From Candidatus Poribacteria bacterium (lineage in GTDB: Bacteria; Poribacteria; WGA-4E; WGA-3G): DNA of 64,000 nt. The stretch lies in contig OY282386.1 in the NCBI GenBank assembly GCA_958295945.1, positions 1,615,371 to 1,679,370 of the forward strand. Direction: 5' to 3'. The position numbers and the translations under genes were made by a program. The notes below the pieces were generated by a model. That model was not told the DNA's origin. It ran no database searches and saw nothing but the letters and a program-made list of their open reading frames with translations. Shown here one piece after another: positions 1 to 7,678 of this stretch. Position 1 is the stretch's first letter. The number at the start of each line of letters is the position of its first letter.

Positions 1-9
1 CTATCTATT

Positions 10-1914
10 CTAAGGGTTCAAATGGTAAGTGACAGGTTCCGTATCGGTAAGATATGTGTCCTCGTTAAAGCTAATCCGAATTGTGGTACCAACGTTCTCA
101 TCCGATTCTACCGCTATGTTTCCACCATGAACAGTAATAATCCTACGGACAATTGCCATACCGAGACCGGTTCCATAAGATTTTGTTGTATAGTCTGGTA
201 TAAAAAGTTTCTTTTGCGTCTCTTCTGACATTCCATGTCCAGTATCTTGAATTTCAAGCGAAATATTCCTGCTATTTTCAGAAACTGCAGTAATAGTTCT
301 AAGTGTAAGTGTTCCTCCTTCTGGCATTGCTTCAATCGCATTCTTAACGATATTTCCAGTTGCGCGCTCCATCTGGGCACGATCTAAAGAAAGTTCGGGA
401 AGCGGACTCAACTGTTTTTCAATTACAACACTTTGGGTTTGAGACAAATCCATATACAATTTTGAAACAGATTCAACAATATCGTTCAAATTAACAGGGT
501 GCCGGTCTGGATTAGGTAGCCTGGCGTATTGGTGGAACTCGTCTATTAGTTCACGGATACGGTCAACTTCTTCAATAATTGTTTCTGTACATTCATTAAA
601 TATCTTATCAAAAATTGCAGGTTGATCTTTGGCAGTCTGTAAGTTTTCAACAGAAAGCCGAATGGGAAATAAAGGATTCTTCACTTCATGTGCGAGCTGC
701 CTTGCGACATCACGCCAGACAGCAATTCTTTCAGCCTCCTTATGTTCCTCCAAACTCCGCTTCAAAATAAGTGCCATCTGATTAAATCCATTTGCCAGTT
801 CTCCGACCTCCCCCTTGGATTGTACAGCAATTTGATACGTTAGATTCCCTACACCAATCTCGTTTACCCCTTGCTGCAGTTGCGCAATGGGTCGTGTGAT
901 ACGTCGACTCACAAGGTAACTGATGCAGTAGACTAACACTGCCCCACCACCGATACTCCACAACAAAATAACTTGCATTTGATTCTGCCACTGAATACGA
1001 TACTGATGCGAATAGGCAATGATTAATTCTACAAAAGGCAATTTTTGTGGATCCGCAAAAGGTGAACTCAGGATGTCAGCTCGAACAACTGTATAGGTAG
1101 GCGTACGTAGTCCTTCGTCTGATGCATCTGCACCATCTGCACTTTGATGATCCCTTAAGCCAACGACCAACTTCTCAACAGATTTCCCTTCATCTACATA
1201 CTTCTGCTTCTGTTGTTCCCATCCAACTTTCAGATCTGACGTGCGGTATGCGATACGATTTAAAGGGATCCACTCCTCCTGTTCATTCTTTCTTTTTACA
1301 AGAAAAATCGGATGTTCAGAAGGTTGGTTCAGTAATTCACCTCTTAACCATTTTTGAAGTGACCTTCCGCCAGTGACAAAACCCCATTCAAACCATTGTG
1401 TAACCTCAACCGCAAGCTGTGGATCATCGCCTGCAGATATGATTCGTTCCTGTATCGTGCCTTTCCCTTTCTTGAGTGTAGGGTCTGTTTCCACATTGGC
1501 TACCTCAATAACTTTTTGCCCGATACGGTGTTCATCAAAAGCATTACTCAAGACTAATATACCTTCAGTATTTCCGCATTCAAAAACATCAAAATTAGTT
1601 GGTGGAATGTCTCGGCTACCTCCCCTTTCCGCCTTTCGGACTGCATCGCGCACATTCCGATCTTCACCTATTGCTTGGACTTCGTTTCTAATCTCTTCAA
1701 CAAACAACGTATAGCGGCCAGAAATATTAGATTCTAATTCAAACACATCTTTGTCCAGTTGTTCACTAAAAGTGTTGTCAATCAACAGACTCGCAATACC
1801 AAAAATAACAGCGAACATAAGAAGAAAAACAAGACTATAGGTGAAAAAAATCTTGTTTTGCAGTCGTATTGAAGACAATTTGTCAATTATTTTTTGAGCA
1901 TATTGCATAGGCAT
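10..1914 (-). CDS. Membrane sensor histidine kinase, NtrY-like
   Basis: Sensor kinase of a two-component system, anchored in the inner membrane. Two hydrophobic segments (about residues 22-45 and 313-337) bracket a roughly 270-residue extracytoplasmic region; a HAMP linker follows (about 335-388). The phosphoacceptor is H409 in LAHEVKNPL. The ATPase domain shows the N box (N525 in NIVKNAIEAM), G1 (D557-x-G559) and G2 (GTGLGMAIV, 581-589). LAHEVKNPLFPIRL is typical of the NtrY branch. The 634-residue length fits. A weak GGGA lies just before the first ATG, so the ATG two codons in (1908) is also possible. No response regulator is in the window; because transcription runs leftward it may lie just outside. 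The signal sensed cannot be read from sequence. Confidence 0.9.
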   Translation of the reverse strand: MPMQYAQKIIDKLSSIRLQNKIFFTYSLVFLLMFAVIFGIASLLIDNTFSEQLDKDVFELESNISGRYTLFVEEIRNEVQAIGEDRNVRDAVRKAERGGSRDIPPTNFDVFECGNTEGILVLSNAFDEHRIGQKVIEVANVETDPTLKKGKGTIQERIISAGDDPQLAVEVTQWFEWGFVTGGRSLQKWLRGELLNQPSEHPIFLVKRKNEQEEWIPLNRIAYRTSDLKVGWEQQKQKYVDEGKSVEKLVVGLRDHQSADGADASDEGLRTPTYTVVRADILSSPFADPQKLPFVELIIAYSHQYRIQWQNQMQVILLWSIGGGAVLVYCISYLVSRRITRPIAQLQQGVNEIGVGNLTYQIAVQSKGEVGELANGFNQMALILKRSLEEHKEAERIAVWRDVARQLAHEVKNPLFPIRLSVENLQTAKDQPAIFDKIFNECTETIIEEVDRIRELIDEFHQYARLPNPDRHPVNLNDIVESVSKLYMDLSQTQSVVIEKQLSPLPELSLDRAQMERATGNIVKNAIEAMPEGGTLTLRTITAVSENSRNISLEIQDTGHGMSEETQKKLFIPDYTTKSYGTGLGMAIVRRIITVHGGNIAVESDENVGTTIRISFNEDTYLTDTEPVTYHLNP

Positions 1915-1971
1915 AGGTCCCGTGGCACTGCAATTAATTTACTTTGGCAAACACGAAATAACATAGGAATG

Positions 1972-3405
1972 TTATTCCCTTTTCATTTCACCCGCAATTT
2001 CTTCTGTCCGTTTTTTATATCCCTCAACAGCTGATTGGTGGTAGGTCAACTCATCTGCAAGTTTCGCAACACCGTCAGTAAGATGAAGTTCTTGTAATCT
2101 ACCTTTAACTGCTACCGTATCCATGAGAGTTCGCATCAATAGACACAGGTTACTGATATCCCTCTTAGGTAACGTTAATGTGACATTCGGAATATCATTA
2201 TCAGTGAAATCCGTTTCTGTGCCACGATAAGACGCAGTCTGACAATTGTTCATTGAAAGACCTTCGAACGCATCTAACCCGCTGTCTTCCTTTGTGCTCG
2301 GAATAGTTAAATCTACACCAAGATCCTCCCAATGAACAAATAGAACAGCCTTATCTCTCGGTCCAGCAAGGATTCCATTGAGAATAGAATGATTACTCGT
2401 AGGACCTTTGGCAGCAATCACATTACACCCGGATCCACGTTCCTGAATGGATTCAGTATAGAGTTGAACAAACCACTCACCGAGCCGACTGTTGTCTGCG
2501 TAGTTATAGAATACAATACTACCTGCACCGTAATATTTCTCAACAGAGTCAAGCCATAGTGCCAAATGGTATGCGGTGTTGTTGTGATGGGCATAAGGCA
2601 GTTGGAAGTTCTTATAAGCACTTTCTACACCTTCAACCGCATCGTGTATTCTATCTTCTGGGTTCTCTCCTACACCAGCAGTCATCGCTAAAGAGAACAA
2701 ACCGACAGGTGAAAAAGCTGAGAAGCGCCCCCCTACGCCATCTGGAACTGGAAGAATGCCATAAAATGGTGCTTCTTGGTTAAATTGATATAAAAGGCTA
2801 TTGTCTGTTAAACCTGTAGTCGCAATAATCTGTTTTCGCCATTCACCGAATTCCTGTTGGAGTGTGTCCTGAATAATCATTAAAGTCGCGAGTGTTTCCC
2901 CTGTTTTCCCGGATTTGCTAATCACATTGAAAAGCGTTTGGTGTAACAGGTCGCGTGATTTAAGCATATCAAGCAATGCATTAATCCGAAGTGGATCAAA
3001 TGTATCACCAGTAAAGTAGACTTCAGGTGCGCCACCCCGTACCGATTTTGATAGAAGATTGTGATACGGATGATTCGCTATTTCATGAAAAACACGTGCG
3101 CTCAGATCAGAACCGCCTATTCCTACGGTCACAAGGACAGAAAAATCGTTTCTCGCTTTAGTTGACAAATCAAGTACTTGCTGAATGTGTTCTGTTTGCT
3201 GCTGACTTCGGGTCCACGCACGTAAGTGTTTTTCTAAAACCGATAACGGAACATCTGTCTCTTCTTTGAACAAAGCCTGCATATTATCTAAACGTGTACC
3301 AACCAATTCCTCCGCATCTTGTGCATCGGTTTCCGAACAAGCAAGCATTTTAAGACTTATACCTGAATTGCTTCCTAACTCTATCTGTTTTACACTTGAA
3401 TTCAT
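1972..3405 (-). CDS. pgi: Glucose-6-phosphate isomerase
   Basis: Interconverts glucose-6-phosphate and fructose-6-phosphate in the cytoplasm. Tandem SIS-type sugar-phosphate domains are recognisable from GIGGSDLSARVF, SKSGKTGETLA and VPDGVGGRFSAFSPVGLFSLA; GATDQHSQ-type chemistry is represented by the GPTSNHSILNG segment, as in the Thermus/Bacillus-like branch. I place the start at the ATG at 3405, which has AAGGA about 9 nt upstream. An upstream in-frame TTG (3438) adds 11 residues but would place that ribosome-binding site inside the coding region. The product is 477 residues, normal for the family. The next minus-strand gene upstream is a mannose-6-phosphate-isomerase-type cupin, so the two could supply fructose-6-phosphate and mannose-6-phosphate, although repeats separate them. 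Confidence 0.93.
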   Translation of the reverse strand: MNSSVKQIELGSNSGISLKMLACSETDAQDAEELVGTRLDNMQALFKEETDVPLSVLEKHLRAWTRSQQQTEHIQQVLDLSTKARNDFSVLVTVGIGGSDLSARVFHEIANHPYHNLLSKSVRGGAPEVYFTGDTFDPLRINALLDMLKSRDLLHQTLFNVISKSGKTGETLATLMIIQDTLQQEFGEWRKQIIATTGLTDNSLLYQFNQEAPFYGILPVPDGVGGRFSAFSPVGLFSLAMTAGVGENPEDRIHDAVEGVESAYKNFQLPYAHHNNTAYHLALWLDSVEKYYGAGSIVFYNYADNSRLGEWFVQLYTESIQERGSGCNVIAAKGPTSNHSILNGILAGPRDKAVLFVHWEDLGVDLTIPSTKEDSGLDAFEGLSMNNCQTASYRGTETDFTDNDIPNVTLTLPKRDISNLCLLMRTLMDTVAVKGRLQELHLTDGVAKLADELTYHQSAVEGYKKRTEEIAGEMKRE

Positions 3406-3495
3406 TATTTTTGTCCTTAATACCCTCCAAGAAGCCAATTACTTTTTAGTGTATATACTTCGTGGAAATCCTGCCAACACATATCTATTTTAACT

Positions 3496-3956
3496 TAAGT
3501 TGCTACCCACAATATTTCTTCAAATTACAACTATTTTCCGTAAAAAACAGGGACATCTTTATTGAGTTCATGACATATTAAGGTATAAATCGGGGTTAGA
3601 AACCCCTCCTACAATAATAACGTGAGTTCAAATATAAGAGATTAGTTCATCAGGGAATTCAATTGAACAAAAGCAGTTCCAACGTAACCCAAACACCTTC
3701 TTTGCTCCAGCGGAGCAATATGTTTATAGTATTCATCCGAACCAGTGTTTCAGCTCCAGCGGAGCGGTATGTGAGAGTATCACACATAGCACTCCGCTGG
3801 AGTGCTAGAACTTTGTGTTTGGATTTTCTATAGACATAGCACTCCACTGGAGTGCAAGAACATGCCCGTCATCAAATCTGTGATAAATGTGATATATTGT
3901 ATCGGTTTTTCTAACCTTTATATCGAACTCACGTTACAATAATAGGTAGCAACTTA
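3496..3956. repeat. Composite inverted-repeat element split by a younger insertion
   Basis: The 647-base gap between pgi and the cupin gene contains no credible gene. Perfect 12-bp inverted ends TAAGTTGCTACC (3496-3507) and GGTAGCAACTTA (3945-3956) bound the region. Without the insertion at 3620-3934 and one copy of its duplication, the outer element would be about 136 bp. Its inner part includes the hairpin GGGGTTAGAAACCCC. Confidence 0.7.
3620..3934. mobile_element. MITE-like element, ACGTGAGTTY family, copy 1
   Basis: A 315-bp non-coding element with terminal inverted repeats ACGTGAGTTC (3620-3629) and GAACTCACGT (3925-3934). It is flanked by an exact 10-bp direct repeat TACAATAATA (3610-3619 and 3935-3944), the mark of a transposition target duplication. 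The interior carries four palindromes: GCTCCAGCGGAGC at 3704-3716 and 3753-3765, and GCACTCCGCTGGAGTGC-type copies at 3789-3805 and 3839-3855. The last two are in inverted arrangement to the first two. Its ends match the elements at 19050 and 35816, but the interior differs. Confidence 0.75.
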
Positions 3957-4052
3957 GATTATTTTATCTTTATTCTCGCCCATGTAGTAGTGAGTTTACC
4001 TTGTGATTCCACATTTAAAATTTAAGCTTAATCAAGATATCACATCTTTCTT

Positions 4053-4439
4053 TTATGCCCTTCCATATTTATCGTCAAGCCGGACAATGTCTTCCTCGTC
4101 AAAGTTTCCAAAAGCGATCTCAAGTATCCGATAATCTTGAGATTCGCCAATAAGTTGATGTTTCGCGCCTTGCGGAATAAAAACTGGTTCCATCGGTTTT
4201 GGATGTATCACATCACCTTCAAGTAGAACACAAGCCCCCTCGTCAAGCGGTATCCACAGTTCACTCCGCTGGTGATGATATTGATAACTTACCTGTTCCC
4301 CGGCATGGATTTCTAAAATCTTTACAGTTACCGGTTGGTTTAGCACGTACTGGATAAAACGTCCCCAAGGTTTTTCTGTAGTCAATATCTCTGCTAAAAC
4401 TTGAGATGGATCTGTTATAGGTGGCAACTGCTTTTCCAT
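4053..4439 (-). CDS. Mannose-6-phosphate isomerase-type cupin
   Basis: Single-domain cupin of the type-II mannose-6-phosphate isomerase C-terminal family, about 128 residues. Visible family features are KPWGRFIQYV near the start, then the metal-site-like QYHHQRSE and the second cupin motif with IPQGAKHQL. The probable reaction is isomerisation of mannose-6-phosphate and fructose-6-phosphate, using a bound divalent metal. The ATG at 4439 is preceded by AGGAA about 8 nt away; an in-frame TTG at 4457 lies upstream of that site and is less likely. It lacks the nucleotidyltransferase domain found in bifunctional homologues. Relatives also include sugar-binding cupins without known activity. Confidence 0.8.
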   Translation of the reverse strand: MEKQLPPITDPSQVLAEILTTEKPWGRFIQYVLNQPVTVKILEIHAGEQVSYQYHHQRSELWIPLDEGACVLLEGDVIHPKPMEPVFIPQGAKHQLIGESQDYRILEIAFGNFDEEDIVRLDDKYGRA

Positions 4440-4527
4440 GCGGTTTTCCTGTATCAACGAGTTTATTATAATTTAGCACAACGTCAACGGATAAGGCAAG
4501 CATAAATTGGTTTGGGTGATTAAAAAG

Positions 4528-4556
4528 TTGACAAAATACTACAAAAACAATATACT
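4528..4556 (+). promoter_or_regulatory. Sigma-70-type promoter of ndk
   Basis: TTGACA at 4528-4533 and TATACT at 4551-4556, separated by exactly 17 bp and placed 71 bp before the ndk start codon. This is the cleanest consensus promoter noticed in the window. Confidence 0.75.
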
Positions 4557-4626
4557 AAATAATCAGATTTGAAAATAGGAATCTGCATTTATTATTTGAT
4601 TTTCTAGACATTGAAACGGAGTTGAT

Positions 4627-5055
4627 ATGGAAATAGAAAAAACACTGATTCTGGTGAAACCAGATGGTGTTCAACGCGGGCTTATCGGAGAGATCATTTC
4701 CCGTTATGAAAGAAAAGGTTTAAAAATAGTTGGCTTGAAATTGCTGCAAATGACACGCGATACCGCAGAAGAGTTATACGCCATCCATAAAGAACAACCA
4801 TTTTATGACAAACTTATTGAATTCATGGTTGACAAACCGATCGTTGCCATTGCTATTGAGGGTAAGAATGCGATTAAAATAACACGTCTCATTAACGGTG
4901 CAACCGATCCGTTAGAATCCGCGCCGGGAAGTATTCGTGGTGATTATTCTACTGACATCACCTATAATCTCGTGCATGCCTCCGATTGTGCGGAGAATGC
5001 AAAGAGTGAATTAGCCATACTGTTTTCACCAGAAGAACTATATTCACCCCGTTAA
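4627..5055 (+). CDS. ndk: Nucleoside diphosphate kinase
   Basis: Transfers the terminal phosphate between nucleoside tri- and diphosphates through a phosphohistidine. The N-terminal ILVKPDGVQRGLIGEI motif and the active-site NLVHASDC, with catalytic H117, are present; 142 residues is the standard bacterial length. GGAG sits 6-9 nt before the ATG, and a consensus promoter lies at 4528. The gene is divergent from the cupin and appears monocistronic. Nothing odd is seen in the protein. Confidence 0.97.
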   Translation: MEIEKTLILVKPDGVQRGLIGEIISRYERKGLKIVGLKLLQMTRDTAEELYAIHKEQPFYDKLIEFMVDKPIVAIAIEGKNAIKITRLINGATDPLESAPGSIRGDYSTDITYNLVHASDCAENAKSELAILFSPEELYSPR

Positions 5056-5071
5056 ATTGTTTGACACAATT

Positions 5072-5113
5072 GTAGTTTTATAGATGGTTAATCTATGAAA
5101 ATAGTTAATAGAC
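5072..5113 (+). other. Truncated duplicate of the NPCBM gene leader and start
   Basis: Positions 5091-5110 are identical for 20 bp to 5810-5829, which holds the start codon and first codons of the first NPCBM gene. The similarity extends upstream through TAGTTTTATA (5074-5083; 5791-5800). The copy is cut off by the element at 5114, so it is a relic rather than a gene. Confidence 0.7.
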
Positions 5114-5244
5114 CAGGACTTACGCATTCCCCCTTGATAAGGGGGTAGGGGGTTAAATAGTGCAATATTTCAGTGTTTTTGGTCTTTTTAACCCCCTAAA
5201 TCCCCCTTATCAAGGGGACTTTAAGAGAAACTGCGTAAGTCCTG
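5114..5244. mobile_element. Palindromic MITE-like element, CAGGACTTACGCA family
   Basis: Thirteen-bp inverted ends CAGGACTTACGCA (5114-5126) and TGCGTAAGTCCTG (5232-5244), flanked by a 5-bp direct repeat TAGAC (5109-5113; 5245-5249). The interior is itself palindromic: a CCCCCTTGATAAGGGGG block on the left and a matching CCCCCTTATCAAGGGG block on the right. The same interior recurs inside the elements at 19050 and 35816. Its position after ndk means it could also act as a strong transcript hairpin. Confidence 0.75.
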
Positions 5245-5352
5245 TAGACATTATTATGAATTAATCGAGATGGATGTGCTTTGTCCACTTGCTTGCTGTC
5301 AAAAGAAATGACAAAAATTCTGTCCATACTCAAAATTTTGCGTATAAAAAAC

Positions 5353-5430
5353 TTGACATTAATTGCATTTAATAGGACAATCTATTGTCCGTGAGGAATA
5401 CAGAGAAAAAAGGACGTTACTATGTCCTTT
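5353..5430 (+). promoter_or_regulatory. Promoter-like box with two palindromes
   Basis: TTGACA at 5353-5358 is followed by a perfect 7-bp-arm palindrome GGACAATCTATTGTCC (5375-5390) and a stem-loop AAAGGAC/GTCCTTT (5409-5415; 5424-5430). The arrangement suggests an operator plus a leader hairpin controlling transcription toward the NPCBM genes. The -10 box is not clear. Confidence 0.4.
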
Positions 5431-5467
5431 AGTATTCAGATTTAGATTCTTCTTTTGAGTAGGAACA

Positions 5468-5737
5468 ATGAAAAGCCGACAAAGGAACCATCATTTTGCA
5501 AAAATAAACGTGTCAGATATCTATTGTCTGCGCGGAGATTGGGTTTGTGCCCTGCTTGACAGTTCTGTTTTAACATCGGTTTTGAGTCCCCCCCCCCCCC
5601 CCCCTACGTCACCGTTAAATATAACAACACAGGACGACAAAACAACATTGAAAGCGTTAGCGGTTGGACCGCTGCTGTGCCCACACGTCCATTTTGGATC
5701 GTTGTGGGTTTTTATTGTTACATTCGGTTTTGCATGA
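5468..5737 (+). CDS. Doubtful small reading frame crossing a C17 tract
   Basis: An 89-residue frame in the long leader of the NPCBM genes, with a weak AGTAGGA ribosome-binding site before its ATG. I do not recognise the product. The striking feature is a homopolymer of 17 cytosines (5588-5604) in the middle. With 18 (or 15) cytosines the upstream part would instead be joined to a second open frame ending at 5787, giving a longer product with a hydrophobic C-terminal half. This could be a phase-variable gene, a decayed gene or chance. Nothing else in the 758-base gap between ndk and the first NPCBM gene looks coding. Confidence 0.25.
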   Translation: MKSRQRNHHFAKINVSDIYCLRGDWVCALLDSSVLTSVLSPPPPPPTSPLNITTQDDKTTLKALAVGPLLCPHVHFGSLWVFIVTFGFA

Positions 5738-5813
5738 TACGTGCTGTTCGTAACAGAGTATCGGAATTAAATCGGTATAATGTCTAATTTTAGTTTTATA
5801 GGAGGATAAATCT

Positions 5814-6623
5814 ATGAAAATAGTTAATATGTTCGGAAAATCTAATGAAGGCATTAAGTGTTTTACCTTCATTATGATGATACTTTTAGTTGGCATCGCT
5901 TTCACCGTGAATGCTGCCAAAGAAGACTGCACAAACATTGATGGTGATGGTGCCAAACCAATTCAGGAAGTTGGTGAAGAAGTTGCTGGCACACAGAACG
6001 ATTATGATGAAGTCGTGGAAGAAGATGATCGTAAAGGTGTAGTGTATCTTGCTGTGATTGGTGGCAGCCAACCCCAACCGAATGCCTGTGGACTTATTCC
6101 CATGAATGATGCAGGTCAATGGACAGGTTGGGGTGGTCCACTTAACTTTGACAATGCCACCATCGGTGAAGGTGCTGCAACCCGAAACCATATCGTCATC
6201 GGCGGCACTTACTTTGAACGTGGTATCGGGGCACATGCTGTTAGCACATTAGTTTATGATTTAACAGGTGATAAATACCTCAAATTTGAGGCGTATGTCG
6301 GTATGTCCGATGAAAAAGACCCTGGTGAATGTGGTCATGGTGGAAGTGGTGATTTCATATTTTCTGTTGATGGGAAACAAGAATTCAAATCTGAAACGCT
6401 CAAAGGCACAGATGGTGAAGAAAATGTTGATGCTGTTAAGGTTGAGTTTGACATTCCCTCAAATGCAAAAGAACTCACAATAGTTATGGGGGATGGTGGA
6501 GATGGAAATGGTTGCGATCATTCAGCTATTGGCGATGCCAAACTCCTTACAGCGCAAGCACTTGCGGTTGAACCCGCTAACAAACTTCCTACAATCTGGG
6601 GACATCTGAAAGCACGTTATTAA
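5814..6623 (+). CDS. Secreted NPCBM-domain protein, copy A
   Basis: Exported protein with a signal peptide (hydrophobic core about residues 17-33, likely cleaved after VNA), an acidic linker (about 40-73), and an NPCBM/NEW2-type beta-sandwich (about 75-230). That fold is a putative carbohydrate-binding module usually attached to glycosidases. Here it stands alone in 269 residues. Cysteines recur in NACGLIP, GECGHGG and GNGCDHSAIGDAKL and could form disulfides. The C-terminal tail VEPANKLPTIWG is identical in copy B and resembles a conserved end motif, perhaps for sorting. AGGAGG lies upstream of the ATG at 5814. No catalytic domain is present. The function is inferred to be surface glycan binding. 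Confidence 0.8.
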   Translation: MKIVNMFGKSNEGIKCFTFIMMILLVGIAFTVNAAKEDCTNIDGDGAKPIQEVGEEVAGTQNDYDEVVEEDDRKGVVYLAVIGGSQPQPNACGLIPMNDAGQWTGWGGPLNFDNATIGEGAATRNHIVIGGTYFERGIGAHAVSTLVYDLTGDKYLKFEAYVGMSDEKDPGECGHGGSGDFIFSVDGKQEFKSETLKGTDGEENVDAVKVEFDIPSNAKELTIVMGDGGDGNGCDHSAIGDAKLLTAQALAVEPANKLPTIWGHLKARY

Positions 6624-6686
6624 ACCTGAAAAAATTAACTATACACATTAAACTGTGTTTTATCAAATATACGGAGGTATATTACA

Positions 6687-7463
6687 TTGAAATTTAATAA
6701 TTTAATTGCAATAAGTATTTTACTAATCATAGGTCTTGTTTTCGGTATTCATGCTGACAAAAGTGACTGCACAAACTTAGATGGAGACGGCGCCAAACCT
6801 ATTACAGAAGTTGATTCAGAAGATGTTGGCACACAAAACGATTATGATGATGTCGTGGAAGAAGATGACCGTGACGGTGTTGTCTACCTTGCGTTAATAG
6901 GTGGAAGTCAACCGAAAGCAAATGCATGCGGTCTTATTCCCAAAAATCCTGTTGCTGAATGGACAGGTTGGGGTGGTCCCCTGAACTTTGATAACGCCAC
7001 TATCGGGGAAGGGGCAACAACACGAAATCACATCGTCATTGGTGGCACCTATTTTGAACGTGGTTTTGGCGCACATTCCGTCGGAACTTTTGTCTATGAT
7101 TTAACGGGTGATGATTACGTCAGATTTGAAGGATATGTTGGCATGTCCGATGAAAAAGACCCAGGGGATTGTGGACACGGCGGTAGTAGTCATTTTGTCT
7201 TTTCAATTGATGGAACAGAAGTAACATCAACTGAAACTTTGACAGGCACAGCAGATGGTGAAAATGTTGAACCTTTTAAAGTTGAATTTGACATCCCTGA
7301 AGGGGCATCAGAGCTTACCATTGTTATGGGAGATGGTGGTGATGGAAATGGTTGTGATCATTCAGCCATTGGCGATGCCAAACTCCTCACTGCATCAGCA
7401 ACCGCTGTTGAACCCGCTAACAAACTCCCAACAATCTGGGGTAGTTTGAAAGCACGTTATTAA
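6687..7463 (+). CDS. Secreted NPCBM-domain protein, copy B
   Basis: Paralogue of the preceding gene, 63 bp downstream, with the same plan: signal peptide (hydrophobic about residues 7-22), acidic stretch with CTNLDGDGAKP, NPCBM-type domain and the VEPANKLPTIWG tail ending LKARY. Most of the domain is identical, while signal peptides and linkers have diverged. The start is a TTG at 6687 with a near-ideal ACGGAGGT 8 nt upstream; no in-frame ATG precedes the signal peptide. Tandem position and divergence suggest an old duplication kept for dosage or slightly different ligands. The two are probably cotranscribed. Confidence 0.8.
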   Translation: MKFNNLIAISILLIIGLVFGIHADKSDCTNLDGDGAKPITEVDSEDVGTQNDYDDVVEEDDRDGVVYLALIGGSQPKANACGLIPKNPVAEWTGWGGPLNFDNATIGEGATTRNHIVIGGTYFERGFGAHSVGTFVYDLTGDDYVRFEGYVGMSDEKDPGDCGHGGSSHFVFSIDGTEVTSTETLTGTADGENVEPFKVEFDIPEGASELTIVMGDGGDGNGCDHSAIGDAKLLTASATAVEPANKLPTIWGSLKARY

Positions 7464-7479
7464 TCCTTGCACTTGTAAA

Positions 7480-7571
7480 GTAGACCATTAGGTTAATTTC
7501 AAGCCATAAACAATCCTGATTCAGTCAAAGTACTTCTTATGTTGATTGAATCAGGATTGTTCTGGTCTACC
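7480..7571 (+). terminator. Long stem-loop after the NPCBM pair
   Basis: Perfect 15-bp arms AACAATCCTGATTCA (7509-7523) and TGAATCAGGATTGTT (7547-7561) are nested inside outer arms GTAGACCA (7480-7487) and TGGTCTAC (7564-7571). It probably ends the NPCBM transcript, though no T-run follows, so it may instead protect the RNA 3' end. Confidence 0.55.
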
Positions 7572-7678
7572 TTTGTTTCTTCCGCTCCTAACACTCCTCT
7601 TGAAAACAATTGAAATCCACCCCCTACTGTGGTAAAATAACAAAATAGAAAACATATATTTTATGAAGGAGTTTGTAA

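Noticed and set aside
3659-3847. Minus-strand frame within the repeat region
   Set aside because: Entirely inside the 315-bp element with palindromes; no coding signal.
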